From Kordiimonadaceae bacterium UBA4441 (GTDB taxonomy: Bacteria; Pseudomonadota; Alphaproteobacteria; Sphingomonadales; Emcibacteraceae), in assembly GCA_002390425.1 (NCBI GenBank), contig DGPL01000011.1:1-26834 (forward strand): a stretch of 26,834 nucleotides of DNA, given 5' to 3'. Position numbers and translations under genes: made by a program. The stretch's first letter is position 1, and every line of letters begins with the position of its first letter. Below the pieces are notes generated by a model. The model made no database searches. It saw only the letters and a program-made list of their open reading frames with translations, and was not told the origin of the DNA. Positions 1 to 8,250 of this stretch are shown piece after piece.

Positions 1-102
1 CAACTTTCCCTGATGACGTACAGTTTAATTATTATATGCAAAAAATATGCCATCTCTCGTGCTAATATATGTTCATGAATAATTTTCATAAAACAAGGAG
101 TT

Positions 103-156
103 ATGCAGCTTAAAAATCATCTACAATACAAAAATTCAAAATTTACAGGGCAATAA
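103..156 (+). CDS. possible 17-residue leader ORF
   Basis: A short reading frame starts at an ATG with an excellent Shine-Dalgarno sequence (AAGGAG, two bases before the ATG, which is closer than usual) and ends at TAA after 17 codons. It lies 31 bases before the first possible start of the large fusion gene, which has no ribosome site this strong. The peptide (begins MQLKNHLQYK) shows no family resemblance and no run of a regulatory amino acid. It may be a leader peptide or chance. The rest of bases 1-186 is AT-rich, with no recognisable feature. Confidence 0.2.
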   Translation: MQLKNHLQYKNSKFTGQ

Positions 157-186
157 ATGCCTGTTATTGTGCGCTAACTGAAAAAC

Positions 187-3100
187 ATGCAGCCTATGAA
201 AATCATAGCTCAAAAGTGGGATTCCAATATGGAAGTTTTTGAAAGTGCACCGCCGTCCTATAGTGAACAAGAACTATTGGATATCGCCAAAACTTATTTC
301 AATAAAACGGGAAAAATTAAGCCACTTGTGAGCGAGCGGGATCAAAATGCGCGTCTAATTGATGGTGATGATGAATATGTCATCAAAGTCGCCAATAGTG
401 CAGAAGACGATAATCTGGTTGAATTTCAAAATGCCGTCTTAAATCATGTTGCTGCACTTGATCCTGAATTGGCGATCCCAAAAGTCATTATTGGCAAAGA
501 TGGTTGCCAAATTTTTAAGCATAATGATAATAACATCCGCCTGATTACTTTCCTAAAAGGTGATATTTTTGGTGATGCTCCCAAAAGTAGTTTACTTTAT
601 GAAAACCTCGGTAAATTCTTGGGGCGCTTTTCCACGGCTATGCAAGGATTTGGTCATCCTCAATCTCATCAACCAGATTTTCTATGGAATCTTGATAATG
701 CTATATTCACTAAGCAATATATCGCAGACATTGAAAAGTCAGATGATAAAGAGCTAGTAGAATATTTTTACGACCGCTATGAAAAACTTGTGGTTCCAAG
801 ATTGGAAAGAATGCGTTCTTGTGTCATTCATAGTGATGCAAACACATATAATCTTGTTGTTCAGGGCGATGAAATTAGTGGACTTATTGATTTTGGCGAC
901 ATGTTGTTTGCAAAACAAGTCAATGAACTTGCCATAGCACTTGGTTATGCGGTTCTTGATGTGGATGATATCTTTGCCGTATCCAAAGCGCTTATCAGCG
1001 GATATACAGGCGAATTTCCGCTATCCGAAGACGAACTTGAAGTGTTATTTGATTTAGCAGCCATGCGCTTAATCATGAGCGTCTGTATTTCATCAAACCG
1101 CGCAAGTGCCGCAAGTGATGAAAAACACAGGGAATATCTTACAATTACCCAAGCCCCCGCATTTAAAGCATTACGTAAATTGCGTAAAATCGGCATGTCT
1201 TTTTTAAATGCATTTGCAAGAAAAGCAGGGGGCTATGATGCGCACAGAAACCTCACGCCTTTAAAAACATCGCTTGATGGTATTAAAATTTCTAAAATGT
1301 TTGATTTTGATATTTATAGTGAACCGCGTGTATTGTTCGATAATGCAGCAGGTGCCCCTGGCACAGAACATATTTTAAATCCTGAAAAACATTCTAATTG
1401 GGTTACAAATCTTCTTGATGAAAATGAAGCCTGTTACGGTCTTGGGAACTACGGTGAAAATCGTACGTCCTTTACCCTTGGTGTTGGTTTTAAAAGTCAT
1501 GGATCACCCGCTGATCGCACCGTTCATATGGCCGTTGATTTCTGGCTAAGGGCACCTGAAAAAATCTACGCACCGCTTGATGGTGTCGTGCAAGCAATTG
1601 CAAGTAATGATGATCCTTTTGATTATGGCACCGTTTTAATCCTTTCCCATCAGGTTGATGAGGGACCAGAATTTTACACATTATACGGCCATCTTGAAAA
1701 AGCGAGCGTCAAGAAGCTTAATATTGGGGACACTGTTGCTGCAGGTGATCATATCGCCACACTCGGTGAAATCCACGAAAATGGTGGCTGGACGCCCCAT
1801 TTGCATTTTCAAATCCTCCTTGACCTTCTTGATTATGAAGATGGAAATTTCCCTGGCATTTGCGAAGTTGCTACCTGGTCTACATGGTCTGATATATGTC
1901 CGGACCCGAATTTACTTCTTGGCTTTATTCCAGAAAGTTTTGAGCATAGCGACCTAACGATTAATGACATGCTAGAAGCGAGAATACAAGTACTCGCACC
2001 GTCATTGAGCGTCGCTTATAAAAAACACATCCACATGGTTCGGGGCAAAGGGCCATATTTATATGATAATACGGGCCGCGCTTTTCTTGATTGCGTAAAT
2101 AATATTACACATGTTGGTCACTGTAATCCGCATGTGGTTAATGCCATTCAAACACAAGCTGCCCGCTTAAATACCAATTCACGTTATCTATATGATGGGA
2201 TTAATAAATTGGCGGCACGCATCATCGATAGTATGCCTGATCCGCTATCTGTCATGTTCTTTGTTAATTCCGGATCAGAAGCAAATGAACTCGCGTTAAG
2301 GTTAGCGCGTCATTATACGGGTCGCAAAACGACCGTAGCTGTCGATTGGGGGTATCACGGAAATACAAATGCGACCGTCGCCATAAGTGCTTATAAGTTT
2401 AACCGCAAAGGCGGCAATGGTTGTCCACCTGAAACAAGGTTGGCCGAATTTCCTTGTCCATATCAAGGACGATTTAATAACTATTCCGATGAAAGTGGTA
2501 AAGCGTACGCTGCAAGCGTTGATGAACAAATTGCAGATTTAATAAAAACAACAGGCGAGGGACCAGCCGCTTTTATCGCGGAAAGTATAGCAGGCGTCGG
2601 AGGACAAGTTATATATCCAGATGGCTATTTAAAAGCGGCATATGAAAAAATTCGTGCATCTGGCGGACTGTGCATCGCTGATGAAGTTCAAACGGGCCTT
2701 GGCCGCACAGGCGAACAAATGTGGGCCTATCAATTGCAAGGTGTTGTTCCCGATATCGTCAGCTTCGGGAAACCATTCGGTAATGGCCATCCGATGGCCG
2801 CCGTTGTTACAACCCGTGAAATAGCCGATAAATTTGCCAATGGAATGGAATATTTCAATAGCTTTGGAGGAAATCCAGTATCTTGCGCGATCGGTATGGC
2901 CGTACTTGATGAAGTTGAAAATAATGGCTTACGTGGAAAAGCGATCATTACAGGAAATTATATCATGGACGGCATGCGCGATATGATGGACCGTTATGAT
3001 TTAATCGGTCAAGTGCGTGGCAAAGGCATGTTCTTTGGTGCGGAACTTGTAAAAGATCGCGGCACAAAAGAAGTTGCTCCTGAAGAAGCCAGCCGTATTG

Positions 3101-3261
3101 TGCAATATTTACGCGAAGACGCCGTGCTCTTTTCCACGGATGGACCTTATGACAATGTCTTAAAAGGAAAACCGCCCATGGTATTTGGATTACCAGAGGC
3201 GGAAATATTCATCGATAAACTCGAAAAAGCCTTTAAACGACTTTATAAAGAAGGTTTTTAG
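187..3261 (+). CDS. APH kinase / M23 peptidase-like / class III aminotransferase fusion protein
   Basis: Three domains lie in one 1024-residue frame. Residues about 30-330 are an aminoglycoside/choline-kinase fold with a Brenner motif (H215, D217, N222) and a DFG-type metal site (IDFGD, D235). Residues about 430-560 resemble M23/LytM metallopeptidases with the zinc ligands in place: H447 and D451 in HMAVD, then H538 and H540 in HLHF. Residues about 590-1020 are a class III PLP aminotransferase with the cofactor lysine in SFGK (K862) and the NSGSEAN and ADEVQTG motifs. Close relatives of the last domain include ethanolamine-phosphate phospho-lyase and 4-aminobutyrate-type transaminases. A kinase plus phospho-lyase would fit amino-alcohol or hydroxylysine breakdown, but the substrate is inference. 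No signal peptide is visible, so the M23 domain is probably cytoplasmic and may act as a binding module. The start is ambiguous: ATG at 187, 196 or 229. The last has a GTGGGA-like ribosome site and fits the family N-terminus. The 3' end converges with, and slightly overlaps, the reductase remnant. Confidence 0.88.
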   Translation: MQPMKIIAQKWDSNMEVFESAPPSYSEQELLDIAKTYFNKTGKIKPLVSERDQNARLIDGDDEYVIKVANSAEDDNLVEFQNAVLNHVAALDPELAIPKVIIGKDGCQIFKHNDNNIRLITFLKGDIFGDAPKSSLLYENLGKFLGRFSTAMQGFGHPQSHQPDFLWNLDNAIFTKQYIADIEKSDDKELVEYFYDRYEKLVVPRLERMRSCVIHSDANTYNLVVQGDEISGLIDFGDMLFAKQVNELAIALGYAVLDVDDIFAVSKALISGYTGEFPLSEDELEVLFDLAAMRLIMSVCISSNRASAASDEKHREYLTITQAPAFKALRKLRKIGMSFLNAFARKAGGYDAHRNLTPLKTSLDGIKISKMFDFDIYSEPRVLFDNAAGAPGTEHILNPEKHSNWVTNLLDENEACYGLGNYGENRTSFTLGVGFKSHGSPADRTVHMAVDFWLRAPEKIYAPLDGVVQAIASNDDPFDYGTVLILSHQVDEGPEFYTLYGHLEKASVKKLNIGDTVAAGDHIATLGEIHENGGWTPHLHFQILLDLLDYEDGNFPGICEVATWSTWSDICPDPNLLLGFIPESFEHSDLTINDMLEARIQVLAPSLSVAYKKHIHMVRGKGPYLYDNTGRAFLDCVNNITHVGHCNPHVVNAIQTQAARLNTNSRYLYDGINKLAARIIDSMPDPLSVMFFVNSGSEANELALRLARHYTGRKTTVAVDWGYHGNTNATVAISAYKFNRKGGNGCPPETRLAEFPCPYQGRFNNYSDESGKAYAASVDEQIADLIKTTGEGPAAFIAESIAGVGGQVIYPDGYLKAAYEKIRASGGLCIADEVQTGLGRTGEQMWAYQLQGVVPDIVSFGKPFGNGHPMAAVVTTREIADKFANGMEYFNSFGGNPVSCAIGMAVLDEVENNGLRGKAIITGNYIMDGMRDMMDRYDLIGQVRGKGMFFGAELVKDRGTKEVAPEEASRIVQYLREDAVLFSTDGPYDNVLKGKPPMVFGLPEAEIFIDKLEKAFKRLYKEGF

Positions 3262-3826
3262 CCCTTAAGAGCATCCGTCGTTGATTTTAATTCATCAAGT
3301 GTCGCATCCATTAGGTTGCGTTGATTATCAATGGCGGCATGCCATTTTCATCAAATGCTTTCGTAACGAAATTAACGGATACTTGTGACGGAACAACATG
3401 AACGCCAAGATTTCCAAATAACATACGTAGCGGAACCAAAACGCGCATACCCCCAAGTCCACCTGGTGAAGAAGCAGCAATCGCCATTGTTTTACCTTTA
3501 TAAGGTTCCACAAGGTCTTCACTATCCGACCTAGAAATCCAATCGACGACATTTTTAAGCAGAGGAGGGTATGAGCTATTATATTCAGGGCTTACAATAA
3601 AAAAACCGTCATGCTCAACAAACAATTTTTTAAGTTTTTTTGCATTTTCCGGCATGCCTTGCTCGTCTTCAAGATCCCCATCATATAATGGCATTGGATA
3701 ATCTCTTAAATCAACAAATGTTGCATCGATCCCTTTTTCCTCAGCCATTTTAAAAGCTGCTTTAGACAGTTTTTTTGTCGTCGATTATTTCCGGGCACTG
3801 CCAGCAAAGAATAGTATTTTAGCCAT
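3258..3826 (-). pseudogene. NAD(P)H-dependent FMN reductase, two lesions
   Basis: The natural start is ATG at 3826, giving MAKILFFAGSARK, the flavodoxin-like beta1 and phosphate loop. An in-frame TAA at codon 14 (3785-3787) follows, and the same frame then continues STTKKLSKAAFK into a good reductase body with SPEYNSSYPPLLKNVVDW and SSPGGLGGMR. Near 3333-3340 a one-base shift diverts the frame to a premature TAA at 3311. In the shifted frame the expected C-terminus, ending NLMDATLDELKSTTDALKG, runs to a TAA at 3258-3260. Repaired, the product would be about 189 residues, normal for the ChrR/YieF-type quinone or FMN reductases. An internal start at 3748 would give a 145-residue product lacking the FMN phosphate loop. 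The 3' end overlaps the stop of the convergent fusion gene by a few bases. With two independent lesions this looks like a true pseudogene. Confidence 0.85.
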
Positions 3827-3915
3827 TTTTCTACCTTAAAATTATTGATCGTATTAGAAATAATAGATCAAATTGTAAAATCAAGTATTACTGAATTTTA
3901 TGCTTTAAACAAAAG

Positions 3916-3945
3916 AAAAGCCGCTTAAAAAAATAAGCGGCTTTT
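3916..3945 (-). terminator. rho-independent terminator of the cold-shock gene
   Basis: A perfect 12-bp inverted repeat (AAAAGCCGCTTA and TAAGCGGCTTTT) encloses a six-base loop. It begins 25 bases after the cold-shock stop codon. On the minus strand the GC-rich stem is followed by a T-rich tract (CTTTTCTTTT), as expected for intrinsic termination. Confidence 0.88.
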
Positions 3946-3969
3946 CAGAATTCAGAACTTTTAAACTAT

Positions 3970-4176
3970 TTAGTCAACAAGTTTTAGTTCAGTAGCAGCT
4001 TCTTTTCCACGGCTTTCTTGAACATCAAAAGTAACTTTTTGTCCATCATTTAGTCTGTCGATACCAGCAGCTTCAACAGCTGAAATATGAACAAAAACGT
4101 CTTTTCCCCCTTCATCAGGTTCAATAAAACCGTAGCCTTTGTTAGGGTTGAACCATTTAACGGTGCCTGTAGCCAT
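3970..4176 (-). CDS. cold-shock domain protein (CspA family)
   Basis: The 68-residue protein is a complete cold-shock domain that binds single-stranded RNA and DNA and acts as an RNA chaperone. RNP1 is KGYGFI (residues 13-18) and RNP2 is VFVHIS (27-32), with the conserved W8 and F9. The length is typical for the CspA family. The C-terminus ends ELKLVD just before TAA, confirming TAA as an ordinary stop here. The gene is transcribed alone: a strong terminator follows and 271 bases separate it from the upstream Lrp gene. Family members often carry long 5' leaders that fold differently in the cold. The upstream gap could hold one, but I cannot demonstrate a structure. Confidence 0.95.
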   Translation of the reverse strand: MATGTVKWFNPNKGYGFIEPDEGGKDVFVHISAVEAAGIDRLNDGQKVTFDVQESRGKEAATELKLVD

Positions 4177-4447
4177 TTTCTTATACTTTCTTCATTATTA
4201 ATAAAACATTCGTCAACTTGACGAATAGAGATTCTAATTATGCTGGTATTTAAGTATCGGTAACTTTGGAATTCAGGAAGAGACGCTATAAAGCGTACCA
4301 TAAAAGGTTTATTCTTAAATATTCTAAAGCAATCCCCCTCAAACAGGTGCATTAACTAAAATTCAAACAGTACCGTATAGACGTTTATTTAAAAAAGCAA
4401 TCCTTTATTTGTTAAGTATATAACATCTTCTAATCTTTTGTGCCGTT
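4177..4447. other. intergenic region upstream of the cold-shock gene
   Basis: These 271 bases lie between two minus-strand genes. They probably contain the cold-shock promoter and a long untranslated leader, because the adjacent gene appears monocistronic. I saw no confident -35/-10 pair, no clear hairpin terminator for the Lrp gene and no credible small ORF. A reading frame across 4050-4352 overlaps the cold-shock gene out of frame and has no family resemblance. Confidence 0.4.
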
Positions 4448-4906
4448 TTAGAGGGGTAGGCGACGGGTCGATTTTATTTCTTTCATAAAAAAACTGGTTT
4501 GCGTGCTATCAATTGTAGGGTGATCCAGAATACTCGAGCTCATGATTTCATAATAATCATCCATATCCTTTGCAACGACGGTCAGCATATAATCTTTTCC
4601 ACCAGAAGTCGCATAACATTCAAGAAAATTATCCATTTCTTCAATATGTTTTTCAAATTTTTCGCGCGTTTCTAAACTATGATTATTTAATGATATCATA
4701 CAGTTAGCGCGCAATTTTAAAACAATTTTTTTCGCTGAAACTTCCGGTATTTGTGCACCGATTACTCCTGCGTCTTCCATGTCTTTTACATGGCGCCAAA
4801 ATGATGATCGGGACATTCCAACAAGCTCCGCTTGCTCTGCTTGTGCAAGAGGGGGATGCCTTTGAATTACTCTTATAATTTTTTTATCAATTTCCGTTAA
4901 TTGCAT
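4448..4906 (-). CDS. Lrp/AsnC family transcriptional regulator
   Basis: This is a 152-residue regulator with the usual two-part structure. An N-terminal winged helix-turn-helix covers roughly residues 1-55 (TEIDKKIIRVIQ, then AELVGMSRSSFWRHVKDMEDAGVI). A C-terminal RAM/ACT-like effector domain follows (CYATSGGKDYMLTVVAKDMDDYYEIM). The frame can be extended four codons upstream to a TTG at 4918, but the ATG at 4906 fits the family start better. It is divergent from phhA-phhB, separated by about 130 bases. Divergent Lrp-type regulators commonly sense an amino acid and control the neighbouring catabolic genes, so phenylalanine or tyrosine response is a reasonable inference. It ends with TAA at 4448. 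Confidence 0.9.
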   Translation of the reverse strand: MQLTEIDKKIIRVIQRHPPLAQAEQAELVGMSRSSFWRHVKDMEDAGVIGAQIPEVSAKKIVLKLRANCMISLNNHSLETREKFEKHIEEMDNFLECYATSGGKDYMLTVVAKDMDDYYEIMSSSILDHPTIDSTQTSFFMKEIKSTRRLPL

Positions 4907-5034
4907 CAGGAGTTCCAATTATTAATTTTTTTTAAAACAAATGTGTCATTTTTATTAATATAATACATTAAATAAAGCAAAAATTCCAATATATTGCATC
5001 ATAATAGGTAAAATACTAATGAATGGATAAAAAG

Positions 5035-5958
5035 ATGCAAGAATACGATTTCTCACAAATGCCAACAGTATCCGACCATGTTTTTACAGCTAAACTGCAA
5101 AAACCTGAATATCTAAAAGATGATTGGATAGAACCAAAACAACGCGAATATACAAGCAAAGAACATAACATTTGGGATCAACTATATAGGCGATAAATGG
5201 ATATTTTACCGGGGCTAGCCTGCGATCAATTCTTTGACGGTTTGAAAATGCTAGAATTTGATAAAGGTGGTGTTCCCGATTTTCGTAAAACCAATGAAAC
5301 CTTAAAATTAAAAACCGGTTGGACGATCATTCCTGTTCCCATGCTCATTCCTGACCACGTATTCTTTTATCATTTGGCCAATAAACGTTTCCCAGCGGGG
5401 AATTTCATTAGAACAGCAGAATGCTTTGATTATATTGAAGAGCCGGACGTATTTCATGATGTCTTTGGTCATGTGCCACTACTTACTGATCCATCATTTG
5501 CAAATTATATGCAAGCATATGGCAAAGCAGGGTGGAAAGCCCTTCAATATATCCAATTGAAAGCTTTAAGCGCTCTATATTGGTATACAGTTGAATTCGG
5601 ACTTATTAAGAAAAAGGATGGAATGCGCATATATGGTGCAGGCATCTTATCTTCTCCAGAAGAAAGTCCATATTCAATTAATGCCAAGTCACCAAACAGA
5701 ATTCATTTAAATGTCGATCGCGTCATGCGTACCGATTATAAAATTGATTACTTACAAGCCAGTTATTTTGTAATCGACAGTTATGAAGAGCTCTATAAAA
5801 TGACTGTTGATCGTCCATTTGATTATATTTATCAAAATATCGGCGCTTCCTTTCAATATGCACCAGCAGCAATTCTTGAAACTGATCATGTTTATCAGAA
5901 GGGTACACAAGAATATTGCCTTAGGGGTGGACATGCTTCAAACGCAACGCCAATATAA
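5035..5958 (+). pseudogene. phhA: phenylalanine 4-monooxygenase with in-frame TAA
   Basis: The enzyme hydroxylates phenylalanine to tyrosine using tetrahydrobiopterin and non-haem iron. From ATG at 5035 the frame reads 53 codons with the family N-terminus (YTSKEHNIWDQLYRR), hits TAA at 5194-5196, and continues at once in the same frame as MDILPGLACDQFF. The family has glutamine at this position (LYxRQMxxLPG), so a CAA-to-TAA change is the simplest explanation. All iron ligands are present: H141 and H146 in FHDVFGHVPLL, and E187 in TVEFGL. An ATG immediately follows the stop, so a 253-residue product from 5197 could be made by re-initiation; it keeps the whole catalytic core. The gene is either a recent pseudogene, a split but active gene, or a sequencing error. 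phhB follows 30 bases downstream. Confidence 0.85.
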
Positions 5959-5988
5959 AAAATACAAAATACATTCAGAGGATAGAGT

Positions 5989-6270
5989 ATGTATCAAAAA
6001 TTAGAAATTAACAGTCTCCTATCTCAGTTAGAGGGCTGGACAGCTTCCAAAGAAAAAGAAGCCATCTTTAAAAAATTTACTTTCGCGAATTTTGAGGCTG
6101 CTTTTCTTGCAATGACAGAAATTGCAAAAAAAGCGGAAGAAATGGATCATCACCCTGAATGGTTCAACGTTTATAACCGTTTGGAAATCACCTTAACCAC
6201 ACATGATGCCGGTGGGGTAACAAGTTATGATAAAGAATTGGCAGAATTTATTGATCACGTCTGCTCATAA
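5989..6270 (+). CDS. phhB: 4a-hydroxytetrahydrobiopterin dehydratase (PCD/DCoH)
   Basis: The 93-residue protein recycles the pterin 4a-carbinolamine released by phenylalanine hydroxylase. The family signature is complete: E50, then H54-H55-P56, Y62, H72 and D81 at the standard spacing. The start ATG at 5989 is preceded by a GAGG ribosome site. It lies 30 bases after the end of phhA, so the two probably form one transcript, with the divergent Lrp gene as candidate regulator. The gene is intact although its partner phhA carries an internal stop. This suggests either that the phhA interruption is very recent or that phhA still works. Confidence 0.93.
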   Translation: MYQKLEINSLLSQLEGWTASKEKEAIFKKFTFANFEAAFLAMTEIAKKAEEMDHHPEWFNVYNRLEITLTTHDAGGVTSYDKELAEFIDHVCS

Positions 6271-6346
6271 ATAAATAGCTTAAATATTTATAATGTCTTT
6301 AATCCTTAATAAAAAAGATTATATTGATAAAAAAGGATGAGGGACA

Positions 6347-7342
6347 ATGAAATATAATCGATTAGGCAATACAGGTATTAAGGTATCCCAACTCTGTTTA
6401 GGTACCATGACGTTTGGTGCGGAGGCAGATGAAAAAGAATGTTCAAAAATTTACGCTGCCGCTAAGGATAAAGGCATAAATATTTTTGACTGTGCCAATC
6501 TATATGCTGGTGGAAACTCCGAAAAAATTCTTGGCAAGCTCATTAAAAGCCACCGTGAAGAGGTCGTTTTGACAACCAAAGCTTATTTTCCAGTTGATAG
6601 TTATGCTGGTGGTGGCGCAATTTCATGGGGAAGGGGTCTAAACCGTACCCATCTCATACGCGCACTTGATGATAGTTTGAAAAGACTAAATACCGACTAT
6701 ATCGATATATATTACATGCACCGTTTTGATGATGATTGTTCATTAGAAGAAAGCTTATCTACATTAAATGATTTCGTTCATCAGGGAAAAATAAATTATA
6801 TTGGATTAAGTAATTTTGCCGCTTGGCAATATATGAAAGCAGTTGGCATCACGAAAATGCATAATTATGCGCCAATTGCATGCATACAACCTATGTATAA
6901 TTTGCTTAAACGACAATGCGAAAGCGAAATACTGCCAATGGCCATAAGCGAAAATGTAGGTGTATTTTCTTATAGTCCATTAGCAGGCGGCGTCCTCACT
7001 GGTAAGTATGTCACTAAAAATAAAGATAAAGTTGATGGTCGTTTAAACGAAATGGAAATGTATAAAGTCAGATATGGCGCCAAACATATTGATAATATCG
7101 CAGAAAACTTTGTCAATTTTGCCAATAAAAACGGTTTTGACCCAATAAGCTTGGCCATTGCATGGACACTTCATCATCCTGCTATTTCCGCACCAATTAT
7201 TGGCGGGCGTTCTGCGGAACAACTTAAGGCATCATTGAATGCTGTTGACATTGAAATGAGCATTGAATTAAGAGAAAAAATTTCAAATCTATCCAATGCC
7301 CCAGAAACGGCTACCGACAGATCAGAAGAAACCACTTCATAA
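6347..7342 (+). CDS. aldo/keto reductase
   Basis: The 331-residue protein is a TIM-barrel NADPH-dependent oxidoreductase. The catalytic tetrad is visible: D48 (NIFDCANLY), Y53, K78 (LTTKAYF) and H125 (YYMHRFDD). The opening MKYNRLGNTGIKVSQLCLGTMTFG is typical of the YajO/potassium-channel-beta-like AKR group. The late segment APIIGGRSAEQLKASL matches the NADP-binding end of the barrel. A GAGG ribosome site lies eight bases before ATG. It follows phhB by 76 bases and may be cotranscribed, although nothing ties it to phenylalanine metabolism. The substrate cannot be told from sequence. Confidence 0.92.
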   Translation: MKYNRLGNTGIKVSQLCLGTMTFGAEADEKECSKIYAAAKDKGINIFDCANLYAGGNSEKILGKLIKSHREEVVLTTKAYFPVDSYAGGGAISWGRGLNRTHLIRALDDSLKRLNTDYIDIYYMHRFDDDCSLEESLSTLNDFVHQGKINYIGLSNFAAWQYMKAVGITKMHNYAPIACIQPMYNLLKRQCESEILPMAISENVGVFSYSPLAGGVLTGKYVTKNKDKVDGRLNEMEMYKVRYGAKHIDNIAENFVNFANKNGFDPISLAIAWTLHHPAISAPIIGGRSAEQLKASLNAVDIEMSIELREKISNLSNAPETATDRSEETTS

Positions 7343-7439
7343 ATATAGAAAAAATATTAATATTGTGAACTGACCATATTGAATTAGCGTATCATTCATA
7401 TTATAAAAGTCGCTTATGAAAAAACAGGATAAACAGTAA

Positions 7440-8111
7440 ATGAGCATTATAACAGAAGCCACCAACGAAGAAGCCAATAGAAGGCATATGATTGATGGGC
7501 TACTTTTACCCAATGATGTTACTGATGAAAGAGTAATAGAAGCCATTGAAAAGGTAAATCGTGAGAGCTTTGTCCCTGAGGAACGTAAAGGGGTTGCTTA
7601 TATTGATAAAAGCATAAAAGTTGCTGATGGTCGTTACATGATGGACCCATTATCCTTTGCAAAACTCTTAAGCGAAGCAGACATTAAAGCTGATGAACTT
7701 GCACTTGATGTTGCAACCAACACTGGTTATACAGCCGCCGTTCTCAGCAAACTTGTTGATGCGGTCGTCGCTATTGAAGAAAATAAAACACTTTCAGAAA
7801 CAGCAACAAAAAATTTAGCCGATGAAGATTGTGATAATGTTGCTGTGATAAATTCGACCCACACGGATGGGTTAGCAAAGCAGGGTCCATATGATCTCAT
7901 TTTTATTAATGGTATGATTGATGAAGTGCCCAAAGCTTTGCTTGAACAACTTAATGATGGCGGCCGCATTTTATGTATCATTAATAAGGACGGTTTTGGC
8001 CGTGCGTCTCTGGTTACATATAATGATAAAATTCTTGGCGTTAGAGTTTTATTTGATGCAATGGCACCTAAGCTTAAAGGTTTTGAAAAAGAGGAAAAAT
8101 TCGTCTTTTAA
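7440..8111 (+). CDS. protein-L-isoaspartate O-methyltransferase-like protein
   Basis: This 223-residue Rossmann methyltransferase occupies the position just before tolC where alphaproteobacteria usually carry a PCMT-family gene. The N-terminus (MIDGLLLPNDVTDERVIEAIEKVNRESFVPEE) and the segment DPLSFAKLLSEA are family hallmarks. The SAM-binding motif I reads ALDVATNTGYTAAVL (residues 88-102), so the usual first glycines are replaced by A and N, leaving one glycine. The acidic residue ending strand 2 is E113. Typical PCMT enzymes repair isoaspartyl residues in damaged proteins. The altered motif makes it uncertain that this branch performs that reaction. It lies in a codirectional run with tolC, popZ and valS. 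Confidence 0.82.
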   Translation: MSIITEATNEEANRRHMIDGLLLPNDVTDERVIEAIEKVNRESFVPEERKGVAYIDKSIKVADGRYMMDPLSFAKLLSEADIKADELALDVATNTGYTAAVLSKLVDAVVAIEENKTLSETATKNLADEDCDNVAVINSTHTDGLAKQGPYDLIFINGMIDEVPKALLEQLNDGGRILCIINKDGFGRASLVTYNDKILGVRVLFDAMAPKLKGFEKEEKFVF

Positions 8112-8250
8112 CGCAAATTTAATACGGTTTATCGCATACTAAAAACTTGATGTTGACAGTGGTAACATAACAAGGCAAGTTCTGCCCCATTACGAATTTG
8201 ACGGTTCTAATGATTCTTTAGGGCGCAATAAAGACAAAAAGGTACAACCA

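Noticed and set aside
4050..4352. 100-codon minus-strand frame overlapping the cold-shock gene
   Set aside because: It overlaps a certain gene in another frame, has no family resemblance and no ribosome site.
8147..8180. TTGACA-like element upstream of tolC
   Set aside because: A TTGACA is present near 8153, but no -10 box occurs at a suitable distance.
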